DNA of 64,000 nucleotides, from NCBI RefSeq assembly GCF_008369295.1, contig NZ_VOBG01000002.1, forward strand, positions 354,334 to 418,333, written 5' to 3'. This stretch comes from Pseudomonas sp. ANT_H4 (GTDB taxonomy: Bacteria > Pseudomonadota > Gammaproteobacteria > Pseudomonadales > Pseudomonadaceae). Every line of letters starts with the position of its first letter. Within the stretch, counting starts at the first letter, position 1. Position numbers and translations under genes: made by a program. The notes beneath the pieces were generated by a model. That model saw only the letters and a program-made list of their open reading frames with translations, did no database searches and was not told where the DNA came from. Below, in pieces: positions 32,131 through 40,480 of the stretch.

Positions 32131-33517
32131 TATCCGTATCGCTACCGCCGAAGACCAGGTGCTTCTGGATAAAGAAGCCAAGTACTGCTCCTACGGCGAC
32201 ACCGTTCACTACATCGACCCGCCGCGTATTTTTAGTCGTTGCGAAGGCTCCTATGTCTGGGACACCGAAGACCAGGCCTACCTCGACCTGCAAATGTGGT
32301 ACTCGGCGGTCAACTTCGGTTACGCCAACCCACGCCTGAACAACGCGCTGAAACAGCAGATCGACACCCTGCCGCAGATCGCCAGCCAGTACCTGCACAA
32401 GGGCAAGATTGAGCTGTCAGAAATGATCGCCGTCGACGCCAAGAAAAAATTCGGCCTGGACGGGCGCGTGCACTTCAACGTCGGCGGCTCGCAGTCCATC
32501 GAGGACTCGCTGAAAGTGGTGCGTAACGCCACCAACGGCAAGAGCATGATGTTCGCCTTTGAAGGCGGCTACCACGGCCGTACCCTCGGCGCTTCGTCGA
32601 TCACCTCCAGCTACCGCTACCGTCGCCGCTACGGCCACTTCGGCGAGCGCGCCAATTTCATTCCGTTCCCGTACCACTTCCGTGGCCCCAAAGGCATGAC
32701 CAAGGAAGAATACGGCAGCCACTGCGTGCAGCAGTTTGCCCGTCTGTTCGAGACCGAATACAACGGTGTATGGGACCCGAAAGTCGGCCAGTGCGAATAC
32801 GCAGCTTTCTACGTCGAGCCGATTCAGGGCACCGGTGGCTACGTGATCCCGCCGATGAACTTCTACAGCGAACTCAAACATGTGCTGGATCAGCACGGCA
32901 TCCTGATGGTGGTCGACGAAATCCAGATGGGTTTCTGGCGCACCGGCAAGCTGTGGTCCATCGAGCACTTCGACGTCAAACCGGACGTCATTGTGTTCGG
33001 TAAGGCCTTGACCAATGGCCTCAACCCACTGGGCGGCATCTGGGCCAAGGAAGCATTGATCAACCCGAAAATATTCCCGCCAGGCTCGACACATTCCACC
33101 TTCGCCTCCAACCCGTTGGGCACGGCGGTGGGCCTGGAAATGTTCAAGATGACCAGCGAAGTCGACTACGGCGCGATGGTCATGGCCAAGGGCAAATACT
33201 TCCTCGATGGCCTGCAAGAGTTGCAGAAGCGCTTCCCGATCATCGGCGATGTCGACGGCCTGGGCCTGGCCCTGCGCTGCGAAATCTGCGGCCCGGACGG
33301 TTTCACTCCGGACAAGGCAGCGCTGGACTACATGGTCGACGAAGGCATGAAGGGTGACATGGTGGTTGACGGTCAGCGTTTGGGCTTGATCCTCGACGTG
33401 GGCGGCTACTACAAAAACGTGATTACCCTGGCGCCGTCCCTGGAAATCAGCTACCCGGAAATCGACCTGGGGCTGAAGTTGCTTGAGCAGTTGCTGAATC
33501 GGGTAATGAAGCGGTGA
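32123..33517 (+). CDS. class III PLP-dependent aminotransferase
   Basis: A 464-residue fold-type I aminotransferase of the omega/acetylornithine class. The PLP Asp is in MVVDEIQMGFWRTGK, the Schiff-base Lys in VIVFGKALTNGLNPLGG, the phosphate-site region in FNVGGSQSIEDSLKVVRNAT, and GSTHSTFASNPLGTAVGLEM is the usual C-terminal region. It probably moves an amino group from a primary amine or a terminal amino acid to a keto acid. It overlaps the HAD phosphatase by 8 bases and the esterase by 4 (GTGA), so it is the core of a tightly coupled unit. The substrate is not recognisable. Confidence 0.85.
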   Translation: MSDIRIATAEDQVLLDKEAKYCSYGDTVHYIDPPRIFSRCEGSYVWDTEDQAYLDLQMWYSAVNFGYANPRLNNALKQQIDTLPQIASQYLHKGKIELSEMIAVDAKKKFGLDGRVHFNVGGSQSIEDSLKVVRNATNGKSMMFAFEGGYHGRTLGASSITSSYRYRRRYGHFGERANFIPFPYHFRGPKGMTKEEYGSHCVQQFARLFETEYNGVWDPKVGQCEYAAFYVEPIQGTGGYVIPPMNFYSELKHVLDQHGILMVVDEIQMGFWRTGKLWSIEHFDVKPDVIVFGKALTNGLNPLGGIWAKEALINPKIFPPGSTHSTFASNPLGTAVGLEMFKMTSEVDYGAMVMAKGKYFLDGLQELQKRFPIIGDVDGLGLALRCEICGPDGFTPDKAALDYMVDEGMKGDMVVDGQRLGLILDVGGYYKNVITLAPSLEISYPEIDLGLKLLEQLLNRVMKR

Positions 33518-34401
33518 ACCGCGCTGAGATCGATCTGGGCGAAGGTGACTCAGGCTTCGTTCTCGGCAACGGTCCGGTTGGGGTTCTGTTGATTCACGGC
33601 CTGACCGGCACCCCGACGGAACTGCGTCGGGTGGCCCAGGGCCTGGCCAAGGACGGGACGTGCACGGTGTACGTGCCGACCCTGGCCGGGCATTGCGGGG
33701 GCAACAGCGACCTGCAGGCCACCGGCTGGCTGGACTGGTACGAAGGCGTGCGCAAAACCTTCGTCGGTGTGCGGCAGCACCACGACCAGGCGTTCGTCGG
33801 CGGCCTGTCCATGGGCGCGGTGATGTCGATGTACCTGGCCTCGGAATTTGCGGGCCAGGTGACGGGGTTGTTGATGTACTCCACGACGTTGAAGTACGAC
33901 GGCTGGAGCATCAACAAGCTGGCGTTCCTCACGCCGTTGCTGATGAAGATCCCATTCGGCGTGCATCTGTGCAGCTTCGAAGAGAAACCGCCCTATGGCA
34001 TCAAGAACGAACGCCTGCGGGCCATCGTCGAACGGCAGATGAAGGCGGGGGAGAGCAGCCAGGCTGGTTTGTTGACCATGGAAGGTGTGACGGTGCGCGA
34101 GTTGCACCGGATGAATGCCGTGGTCAAAAAACGTATGCCGTCGATCAAGACGCCGGCGCTGGTGCTGCATTCTGTCGAGGACGACATTACTAGCCGCTGG
34201 AACGCCGATTATGTGGAGCGCCATCTTGGTGGGCCGGTGACCAAGATCCTGCTGGACAACTGCTACCACATGATCACCGTCGACCTGCAATACCGTCGGG
34301 TGATCGAGTTGAGTGCTGACTTTATCCAACAGCATGCCGCCCCTGTAGTCGCGAGCTTGCTCGAGAGGGTCGTTAACGATAACGCAGGCTGCCTGGTTTG
34401 A
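33514..34401 (+). CDS. alpha/beta-hydrolase (carboxylesterase Est30-like) with repeat-derived C-terminus
   Basis: A 295-residue cytoplasmic carboxylesterase-type hydrolase: oxyanion motif VLLIHGLTGTPTEL, nucleophile GGLSMGAVMSM, acid LHSVEDDITS and catalytic His NCYHMITVD, as in Est30-like thermostable esterases. The start is GTG at 33514, overlapping the aminotransferase stop. The last 19 codons (from about 34343) lie within a REP-type element, so the tail PVVASLLERVVNDNAGCLV is repeat-derived and beyond the normal end of the fold; the catalytic core is complete. Third gene of the sigma-54 operon. Confidence 0.82.
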   Translation: MNRAEIDLGEGDSGFVLGNGPVGVLLIHGLTGTPTELRRVAQGLAKDGTCTVYVPTLAGHCGGNSDLQATGWLDWYEGVRKTFVGVRQHHDQAFVGGLSMGAVMSMYLASEFAGQVTGLLMYSTTLKYDGWSINKLAFLTPLLMKIPFGVHLCSFEEKPPYGIKNERLRAIVERQMKAGESSQAGLLTMEGVTVRELHRMNAVVKKRMPSIKTPALVLHSVEDDITSRWNADYVERHLGGPVTKILLDNCYHMITVDLQYRRVIELSADFIQQHAAPVVASLLERVVNDNAGCLV

Positions 34402-34431
34402 TGCGGTGCCTTCAAGTCCATCGCGAGTAAG
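34343..34431. repeat. REP-type element overlapping the esterase 3' end
   Basis: CTGTAGTCGCGAGCTTGCTC, then GTCGTTAACGATAACGCAGG and CATCGCGAGTAAG: the same family as 23969, 42416 and 57199. The esterase stop codon lies inside it. Confidence 0.75.
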
Positions 34432-34466
34432 AACTAAACGTCCCCCTCTCTACACAAGGAAAACCC

Positions 34467-35591
34467 GTGATTAGCGCCCAAGCCTTTTCGACTATTCGGG
34501 CCATCGAGCGCAGTGCCTGGAATGACTGCTTTCCCGGTGCCCTGGAGGATTGGGATTACTACGTCGCCGTGGAAAGCGCCGCCATTGATGATTTTCAGTG
34601 GCGTTACCTGGCGGTGTTCGAGGCCGGGACGCTGGTAGCAGTCGCCCCGGCGTTCATCACCCATTACCGCCTCGACACCACTGTGTCGGGCATCGGCAAG
34701 CGCTTTACCCAGCGCCTGGAGCGACTGTGGCCGGGCGTCTTGCGCCTGGGCCTGTACGCCATTGGTTCGCCCGTGGCCGAGCAGTGCAATACCGGCATTG
34801 CCAGTCATATTCCTGAGTCGCGGCGCCAGGCGTTACTGGAGCAGTTGCTGGTAGCCGCTCGGCGGGATGCCGATGATTTCGACATTGGCCTGCTGGCGGT
34901 CAAGGATGCACCGACCAAGGATGAACACTGGGCTAACAGCTGCAAGGCGGCAGGCTTTCAACGGATGCAAAGCTTGCCGTCGGCCTCGTTGCCGGTGCCC
35001 TACGGCTCGGTAGATGCCTACCTCGGCTCCTTGGGGAAATCCACCCGCAAGGACCTGCGCCGCAAACTGCGGGCGCCGGGGCCACGGGTCGAGTGGCGGC
35101 GCAATATCGATGATGTGTTGCCCGAAATCATGCGCCTGTACGAAGCCACCCTGGCCCGCGCCGACCTGCAGTTCGAGCGTTTACCTGCGGGCTATTTCAC
35201 CGCGATCCTCGAACAGCTTGAAGAGCGGGCGGTCTGTGTACTTTACTGGGTGGACGAGCAACTGGTGGCATTCAACCTGATCCTGCTGGACCAGCATCGC
35301 CTGATCGACAAGTTCTTTGCCCATGACCTGGCCCGTAGCCGCGAGCACAACTTGTACTTTCGCAGCTGGCTGACCAACGTCGACTACTGCATTGCACACA
35401 ATATTGCGGTGTATGAGTGCGGGCAGGCCGGTTATGCCAGTAAGCTGCGCCTGGGCTGTGAGTTCCAGGGCAATAGCGTGTTCTTCCGTCATCGCAACTG
35501 GCTGCTCAACACCTTGCTCAACGTCGTAAAAGTGTTTATTCGTCCGGACCGTTCCGACCCTGCCATGGCTGCTGCGATAAGCGAAACCTGA
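34467..35591 (+). CDS. GNAT-type acyltransferase (BioF2/CelD-like, Acetyltransf_6)
   Basis: A 374-residue protein with a tandem-GNAT layout like FemAB and CelD relatives. Recognised by SLGKSTRKDLRRKLR, the region IMRLYEATLARADLQFERLP, then FNLILLDQHRLIDKFFAH and YECGQAGYASKLRLG. Proteins of this class acylate amino groups of peptides, sugars or metabolites. The start is GTG at 34467 with AAGGA upstream. Its stop codon shares one base with the kinase start (TGATG), so it is coupled to the regulatory genes. Together with the aminotransferase it suggests that an amine is made and then acylated, or the reverse, which is inference. Confidence 0.75.
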   Translation: MISAQAFSTIRAIERSAWNDCFPGALEDWDYYVAVESAAIDDFQWRYLAVFEAGTLVAVAPAFITHYRLDTTVSGIGKRFTQRLERLWPGVLRLGLYAIGSPVAEQCNTGIASHIPESRRQALLEQLLVAARRDADDFDIGLLAVKDAPTKDEHWANSCKAAGFQRMQSLPSASLPVPYGSVDAYLGSLGKSTRKDLRRKLRAPGPRVEWRRNIDDVLPEIMRLYEATLARADLQFERLPAGYFTAILEQLEERAVCVLYWVDEQLVAFNLILLDQHRLIDKFFAHDLARSREHNLYFRSWLTNVDYCIAHNIAVYECGQAGYASKLRLGCEFQGNSVFFRHRNWLLNTLLNVVKVFIRPDRSDPAMAAAISET

Positions 35592-37369
35592 TGATCAACA
35601 AGACCCGCCGAAAAGCCCGCCCCTTTGCCATTTCGCGCTGGAGCGTCCAGCGCAAGCTGGTCCTGGCGTTCTGGCTGGTCAGCGTTATTCCGACCATGAT
35701 TGCCGCCGAGTTGGCCGCCACCACCCTGTCGCAGATTTTCGACAGCAACGTGCGCATCTGGCTGCAGGAGTCGACCCGTATCGTCAAGGATGAGATCGGC
35801 GACATCCTTCACGACAACGCACGGGTCGCGCAGTTGTTCCTGCGCTACATCCGCCCGCCGTCGACCCATCAGGATCAGCGCCACGACAAGCTCACCGCCG
35901 ACATCGCCAGCGCCACCGACATCGACGTGGTGGCGCTGATCCGCAGTAGCGATCACAAAGTTGTGTACAGCACCGCCTCCGACGATGTGATCAGCCAGAT
36001 CAGCCTGGCGCCGAATGCGGTATTGCAGACGGTTCAGGTCGGCGGTGTGCCCATCGGCGCGGTGATCTCCACGTTTGAAACCACTCAGGACGGGGTTGAT
36101 TACAAACTGTTGGTCGGTACCTACCTGGACAGCAGTTTTCTCACCAGCGTCGCCGAGGTGCATTCCCTGGACTTGCGGCTGTACCTGGGCAACACCGCCG
36201 GCTTCTCGGAAATCTTTTCCACCCAGCGCTTCGAAGATCATCCGACCCAGATCCCGAAAACCATCGAAGCCCTGCTGCGCAGCACCAGGCAGCCCAGCGA
36301 GCAGTTCACCAGCAACTACAGCGGCCTGTACTGGCCGATCTTCAACGACACCGGCGAGTTGCAGGGCGTGATCTTCAGCGGCCTGCTGCGCCACACCAGC
36401 CTGGTAGGACTGGTCAACCAGAGCAACCTGTTCGTGCTGATCTTCCTGCTTAGCTCGGCGCTGTCCCTGGGCACAGGCTGGCTGGTCTCCCAGCGCCTGA
36501 CCCGCCCGTTACGGGATTTATCCCAAGGGGTCAGCGCGGTGATTTGCGGCGATTATCGACATCGCGTCGCCGTCAGTGGCGGTGACGAATTGGCCCAGTT
36601 GAGCAGCACCTTCAACCACATGACTGAACGCCTCGGTGAACTGCATCACCTGGAAGCCCAACTGCGCCGACGTGATCGCCTGCATGCCCTGGGTGAAGTG
36701 GCTATGGGTCTGGCCCATGAAATCCGTAACCCATTGGGGATTATCAAGACTGCCACGCAGCTGCTGCACCGCCGTGCCGACCTGGCAGACACCGACAAGC
36801 GTCACTTGGAATACGTGATCAGCGAAGTCAGCCGGATCAACGACCTGATCACCGAATTCCTCGACTTCGCCAAACCCAGCGAGCCGTTGCGCAGCGTGCA
36901 GTTGGCCCGTCCGTTGGTGGAAGAAATCCTTGGGTTTTGTGCCCCAGAGTTGTCCACCCACACCATCGACGCCCACATCGACGACCAGGCCCCTGGCGCG
37001 ACGATCTACGTTGATGCCAAGCAACTCAAGCAGGCCTGCCTTAACCTGATCCTCAACGCCATCGACGCCATGCCCGAAGGTGGGCGCTTGACTGTGGGCA
37101 TCAGCACTGTGGGCGACAACACGGTGATCAGCATCGCCGATACCGGCCAGGGCATCCCCGCCGAGATGGTCGAACGGATCTTCACGCCATTCGTCACCAC
37201 CAAGGCGTCGGGCACCGGACTGGGCCTGGCAAAAGTGTTCTCGATCATGGAGAGTCATGACGCCAGCATCGAATGCGTGAGCGAGAAAGATGCCGGCGCC
37301 ACCTTCAGTCTGTACATTCCGGCTAACGGTGAAGACGAAGGCGATGATGAGGACAGTCATGACGCATAA
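35591..37369 (+). CDS. membrane sensor histidine kinase of the sigma-54 operon
   Basis: A 592-residue kinase: membrane segment at residues 23-45, a periplasmic cache-like sensor (about 50-275), a second membrane segment (about 278-300), a HAMP region ([20 protein letters not shown]), then H-box [16 protein letters not shown]-box [15 protein letters not shown]1 [12 protein letters not shown] and G2 [13 protein letters not shown]. The domain order is that of NtrB/DctB-like kinases that partner sigma-54 activators. It overlaps the response regulator gene by 11 bases. It probably senses a substrate or product of the upstream enzymes. Confidence 0.88.
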   Translation: MINKTRRKARPFAISRWSVQRKLVLAFWLVSVIPTMIAAELAATTLSQIFDSNVRIWLQESTRIVKDEIGDILHDNARVAQLFLRYIRPPSTHQDQRHDKLTADIASATDIDVVALIRSSDHKVVYSTASDDVISQISLAPNAVLQTVQVGGVPIGAVISTFETTQDGVDYKLLVGTYLDSSFLTSVAEVHSLDLRLYLGNTAGFSEIFSTQRFEDHPTQIPKTIEALLRSTRQPSEQFTSNYSGLYWPIFNDTGELQGVIFSGLLRHTSLVGLVNQSNLFVLIFLLSSALSLGTGWLVSQRLTRPLRDLSQGVSAVICGDYRHRVAVSGGDELAQLSSTFNHMTERLGELHHLEAQLRRRDRLHALGEVAMGLAHEIRNPLGIIKTATQLLHRRADLADTDKRHLEYVISEVSRINDLITEFLDFAKPSEPLRSVQLARPLVEEILGFCAPELSTHTIDAHIDDQAPGATIYVDAKQLKQACLNLILNAIDAMPEGGRLTVGISTVGDNTVISIADTGQGIPAEMVERIFTPFVTTKASGTGLGLAKVFSIMESHDASIECVSEKDAGATFSLYIPANGEDEGDDEDSHDA

Positions 37370-38756
37370 CGTATTAGTGGTCGACGACGAGCCCAAACTC
37401 TGCGACCTGCTATCCTCGGCCCTGAGCCAGAACGGCATCCAGGTATTCACCGCCGGCAACGGCCTGCACGCCCTCAAGGTGCTGGAGCAGGAAGACATCG
37501 ACCTGGTGATCAGCGACTGGCGCATGCCCGGCATGGACGGGCCGGCGCTGCTGGCTGAGATCAAAGTGCGCTACCCGCAGTTGCCGGTGATCGTCATGAC
37601 CGCCTACAGCACCGTGAAAAACGCCGTGCAATCGATGCGCAACGGTGCCTACGACTACATCGCCAAGCCCTTCGATATTGACGAGCTGGACATCACCGTG
37701 GCCAAGGCCCTGCAGTTTCGCGACATCATGCGCGACAACGCGCGGATGCGTGCCGAGCTGGATGAACATCAACAATTCGATAGCCTGGTGGGCGACAGTC
37801 CGGCCTTTCGCCGTGTGTTGCAGGCGGTGGATTCGGTGCGCGAGAGCAACGCGACCATTTTGCTGACCGGCGAAAGTGGCACAGGCAAGGAAATGGTCGC
37901 CCGGGCCATCCACAAACATGGCAACCGCGCCGACAAGGCGTTTGTAGCGGTCAACTGCGCGGCGATTCCCGAAGGCTTGCTGGAAAGCGAAATGTTCGGC
38001 CACCGCAAGGGCGCCTTTACCGGCGCTGTGGCGGATCGGGTCGGGCGTTTTATGCAGGCCGACAAGGGCACGCTGTTTCTCGACGAAGTGGGCGACATGC
38101 CCCTGGCGTTGCAGGCGAAGATCCTGCGGGCCTTGCAGGAGCGAGTGATCGAGCCGGTGGGCGACCCGCGCGAGCGCAAGGTCGATGTACGGGTGATTGC
38201 CGCTACCAACAAAAACCTGCTGGAGGCGGTGGCCAACAAGGAGTTTCGCGAGGATCTCTACTACCGCCTCAATGTGTTTCCAATCCCCTTGCCAGCCCTG
38301 CGCGAACGGGTGGAAGACATCGCGCCCCTGGCCCGGCATTTCGCCCAGACCTTGAGCGCCACCGCAGGCAAACGCATCACCGGCTTTAGCCCCGAAGCGT
38401 TGCAGGCCATGGCCGCCTATGCCTGGCCGGGCAATATCCGTGAACTGCAGAACTGCGTGGAGAGGGCGACTATTGTGGCGGCCAGCCCGGTGATTGAAGA
38501 CATCGACTTACCGACGTATCTGTTTGCCTCAAGGCCTTCGGACAATAGCGTCGGGGCGATACTCAGCGACGGGCCAGGGGTGCCCCAGGACTTGGATGCG
38601 GCGCTGGCGCAAGTGGAGAAGGCCTATATTCTGGCTGCATTGCAGGAGAGCAATGGCGTGCAGGCAGCGGCGGCCCAGAAGATCGGCATCTCCGAACGCA
38701 GCTTTTGGTATCGGTTGAAGAAGTTGGGGATTCAGGTGGACAAGATCGTTCGCTGA
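37359..38756 (+). CDS. NtrC-family sigma-54-dependent response regulator
   Basis: A 465-residue activator. Receiver (residues 4-120): VLVVDDEPKLCD, phospho-acceptor VISDWRMPGMDG, YIAKPFDIDEL. AAA+ domain (about 145-375): Walker A GESGTGKEM, the sigma-54 contact loop GAFTGAVADRVGRF, Walker B GTLFLDEVGDM, then PALRERVEDIAPLA. C-terminal helix-turn-helix: AQKIGISERSFWYRLKKLGI. The start at 37359 follows GAGG and overlaps the kinase end. With the sigma-54 promoter at 31358 and a palindrome upstream of it, this is the expected activator of its own operon. Confidence 0.9.
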   Translation: MTHNVLVVDDEPKLCDLLSSALSQNGIQVFTAGNGLHALKVLEQEDIDLVISDWRMPGMDGPALLAEIKVRYPQLPVIVMTAYSTVKNAVQSMRNGAYDYIAKPFDIDELDITVAKALQFRDIMRDNARMRAELDEHQQFDSLVGDSPAFRRVLQAVDSVRESNATILLTGESGTGKEMVARAIHKHGNRADKAFVAVNCAAIPEGLLESEMFGHRKGAFTGAVADRVGRFMQADKGTLFLDEVGDMPLALQAKILRALQERVIEPVGDPRERKVDVRVIAATNKNLLEAVANKEFREDLYYRLNVFPIPLPALRERVEDIAPLARHFAQTLSATAGKRITGFSPEALQAMAAYAWPGNIRELQNCVERATIVAASPVIEDIDLPTYLFASRPSDNSVGAILSDGPGVPQDLDAALAQVEKAYILAALQESNGVQAAAAQKIGISERSFWYRLKKLGIQVDKIVR

Positions 38757-38791
38757 AGATCGTTCCCATGCTTTGAACTGACCCCGCAAAG

Positions 38792-39130
38792 TCAGGCGTG
38801 AATGCGGACCCACACCGTCACCAACACCGTCGCCGCCATCAACCACGCCACCGCGGCGACAGCCAGCGATGCCTCCAGCCGCATCCGGTCCACCATCACA
38901 TACAACGTCGCCAGGTACACAAAGTACGGAATGATCGACCACATCCCAAACACGATGGTGGTCTTCAAGTCATCCACCGACCGGCCTTTGCCGACGATGT
39001 AATGGGCGATCAGTGCAAAGGTCGGAAACAGCGGCACCAGGCCTGCGATGTAATAGTTTTTGGTCTTGGCCAGCGCTGCGAGAATCAGCACCACGCCAGC
39101 GCCCAAGGCGGCTTTAAATACTAAATCCAC
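38792..39130 (-). CDS. glpM: GlpM family membrane protein
   Basis: A 112-residue inner-membrane protein with four hydrophobic segments, matching GlpM in length and in the run LILAALAKTKNYYIAGLVPL, FPTFALIAHYIVGK and MWSIIPYFVYLATLY. In P. aeruginosa GlpM sits beside glpD and affects alginate production. Here it lies beside aauR, and the aau/aat genes separate it from glpD. It starts 9 bases after the aauR stop, so it may be cotranscribed with aauSR. Confidence 0.85.
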   Translation of the reverse strand: MDLVFKAALGAGVVLILAALAKTKNYYIAGLVPLFPTFALIAHYIVGKGRSVDDLKTTIVFGMWSIIPYFVYLATLYVMVDRMRLEASLAVAAVAWLMAATVLVTVWVRIHA

Positions 39131-39139
39131 AACGCGCTC

Positions 39140-40480
39140 CTAGTGGCTCAGACCGTATTTCTTGACCTTGTCGAAGAGGGTGGTCTTGGCCATCCCCAGT
39201 TCCTGGCTGGCCTGGGTCAGGTTGCCCCCGCTGCGTTGCAAGGCGTCGCTGAGCAGGTTGCGTTCAAAGGCTTCCACCGCTTCGGTAAAGGCCAGGCCGT
39301 GGTTGTCGCTGCTGGCGCCGCTTTTCTTGAAGGCCGGCAGCCCCAGGGCGAAGCGTTCGGCGACGTTGCGCAGTTCGCGCACGTTGCCTGGCCAGTCGAG
39401 GCTCATCAGGTTGGACAGGGTCTGGTTGTCCAGGTCCGGCACGGTACGGTCGAAACGCAGGGACGACTGCTGCAGGAAATGCTCGAACAGTTGCAGGATG
39501 TCTTCCCGGCGCTCACGCAAAGGCGGCAGTTCCAGGGTCACCACATTCAGGCGGTAATACAGGTCGCTGCGAAACTGGTTGGCGCGGCTCAGCTCATCGA
39601 GGTCGGACTTGGTGGCGGCGATCACCCGGCAATCCACCGCCACGCTCTGGTTCGAGCCCAGGCGTTCCAGGGTGCGCTCCTGCAAGACCCGCAGCAGTTT
39701 GATTTGCAGGTTCAGCGGCATGCTTTCCACTTCATCGAGGAACAACGTGCCGTTGTGGGCATGTTCGATCTTGCCGATACGGCGCTTGCCGGCGCCGGTA
39801 AAGGCGTTGGCTTCGTGGCCGAAAATTTCGCTTTCGAACAGGTTCTCCGGCAGGCCACCGCAGTTCAACGCGACGAATTGTTGGGAATGGCGACGGCTGA
39901 AATCATGCAGGCAGCGAGCGACCAGTTCCTTGCCGGTTCCGGTTTCACCTTCGATCAGCACGTTGGCCGAGGTGTCGGCGACGTTGGCGATCAACTCCCG
40001 CAGGTTCTGCATGGCGGGTGAACGGCCGATGATCCGGCCTTCCAACGAGTCGCGCTCGGCCAGTTGCCTACGCAGCGACCAGACCTCCCGTGCCAGCCCG
40101 CGTTGCTCCAGGGCGCGTCGGGCGACGTCCACCAAGCGCTCGGGGGAGAAGGGTTTCTCCATGAAGTCATAAGCGCCATCGCGCATCGCGCCGACAGCCA
40201 TGGAGATATCGCCGTGACCGGTAATCAGCACCACCGGCAGGCTTTTGTCCAGGGCCTTGAGGCGGGTCAACAGCTCCAGCCCATCAATGCCGGGCAGGCG
40301 AATATCGCTGATGACAATGCCAGCGAAATTTTCGCCGACCCGGGTCAGGGCCTCTTCGGCGCTGCCCACGCCAACGCTTGGAATGTCCTCCAGAGCCAGG
40401 GCTTGCTGGCAGCCGAGCAACACATGGGGATCGTCTTCGACGATCAGGACGGTCAGGTCGGTGTTTAGGTCGGTGTTCAT
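39140..40480 (-). CDS. aauR: sigma-54-dependent response regulator AauR (acidic amino-acid utilisation)
   Basis: A 446-residue DctD-type activator. Receiver with VLIVEDDPHVLLG, phospho-acceptor VISDIRLPGIDG and FMEKPFSPERL; AAA+ domain with Walker A GETGTGKEL, sigma-54 loop NAFTGAGKRRIGK (Asn in place of the first Gly of GAFTGA), Walker B GTLFLDEVESM; helix-turn-helix ASQELGMAKTTLFDKVKKYG. It overlaps aauS by 4 bases. AauR activates uptake and use of glutamate and aspartate. Its recognition sequence TTCGG-N4-CCGAA is present upstream of the aatJ gene in this window, which supports the name. Confidence 0.92.
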   Translation of the reverse strand: MNTDLNTDLTVLIVEDDPHVLLGCQQALALEDIPSVGVGSAEEALTRVGENFAGIVISDIRLPGIDGLELLTRLKALDKSLPVVLITGHGDISMAVGAMRDGAYDFMEKPFSPERLVDVARRALEQRGLAREVWSLRRQLAERDSLEGRIIGRSPAMQNLRELIANVADTSANVLIEGETGTGKELVARCLHDFSRRHSQQFVALNCGGLPENLFESEIFGHEANAFTGAGKRRIGKIEHAHNGTLFLDEVESMPLNLQIKLLRVLQERTLERLGSNQSVAVDCRVIAATKSDLDELSRANQFRSDLYYRLNVVTLELPPLRERREDILQLFEHFLQQSSLRFDRTVPDLDNQTLSNLMSLDWPGNVRELRNVAERFALGLPAFKKSGASSDNHGLAFTEAVEAFERNLLSDALQRSGGNLTQASQELGMAKTTLFDKVKKYGLSH

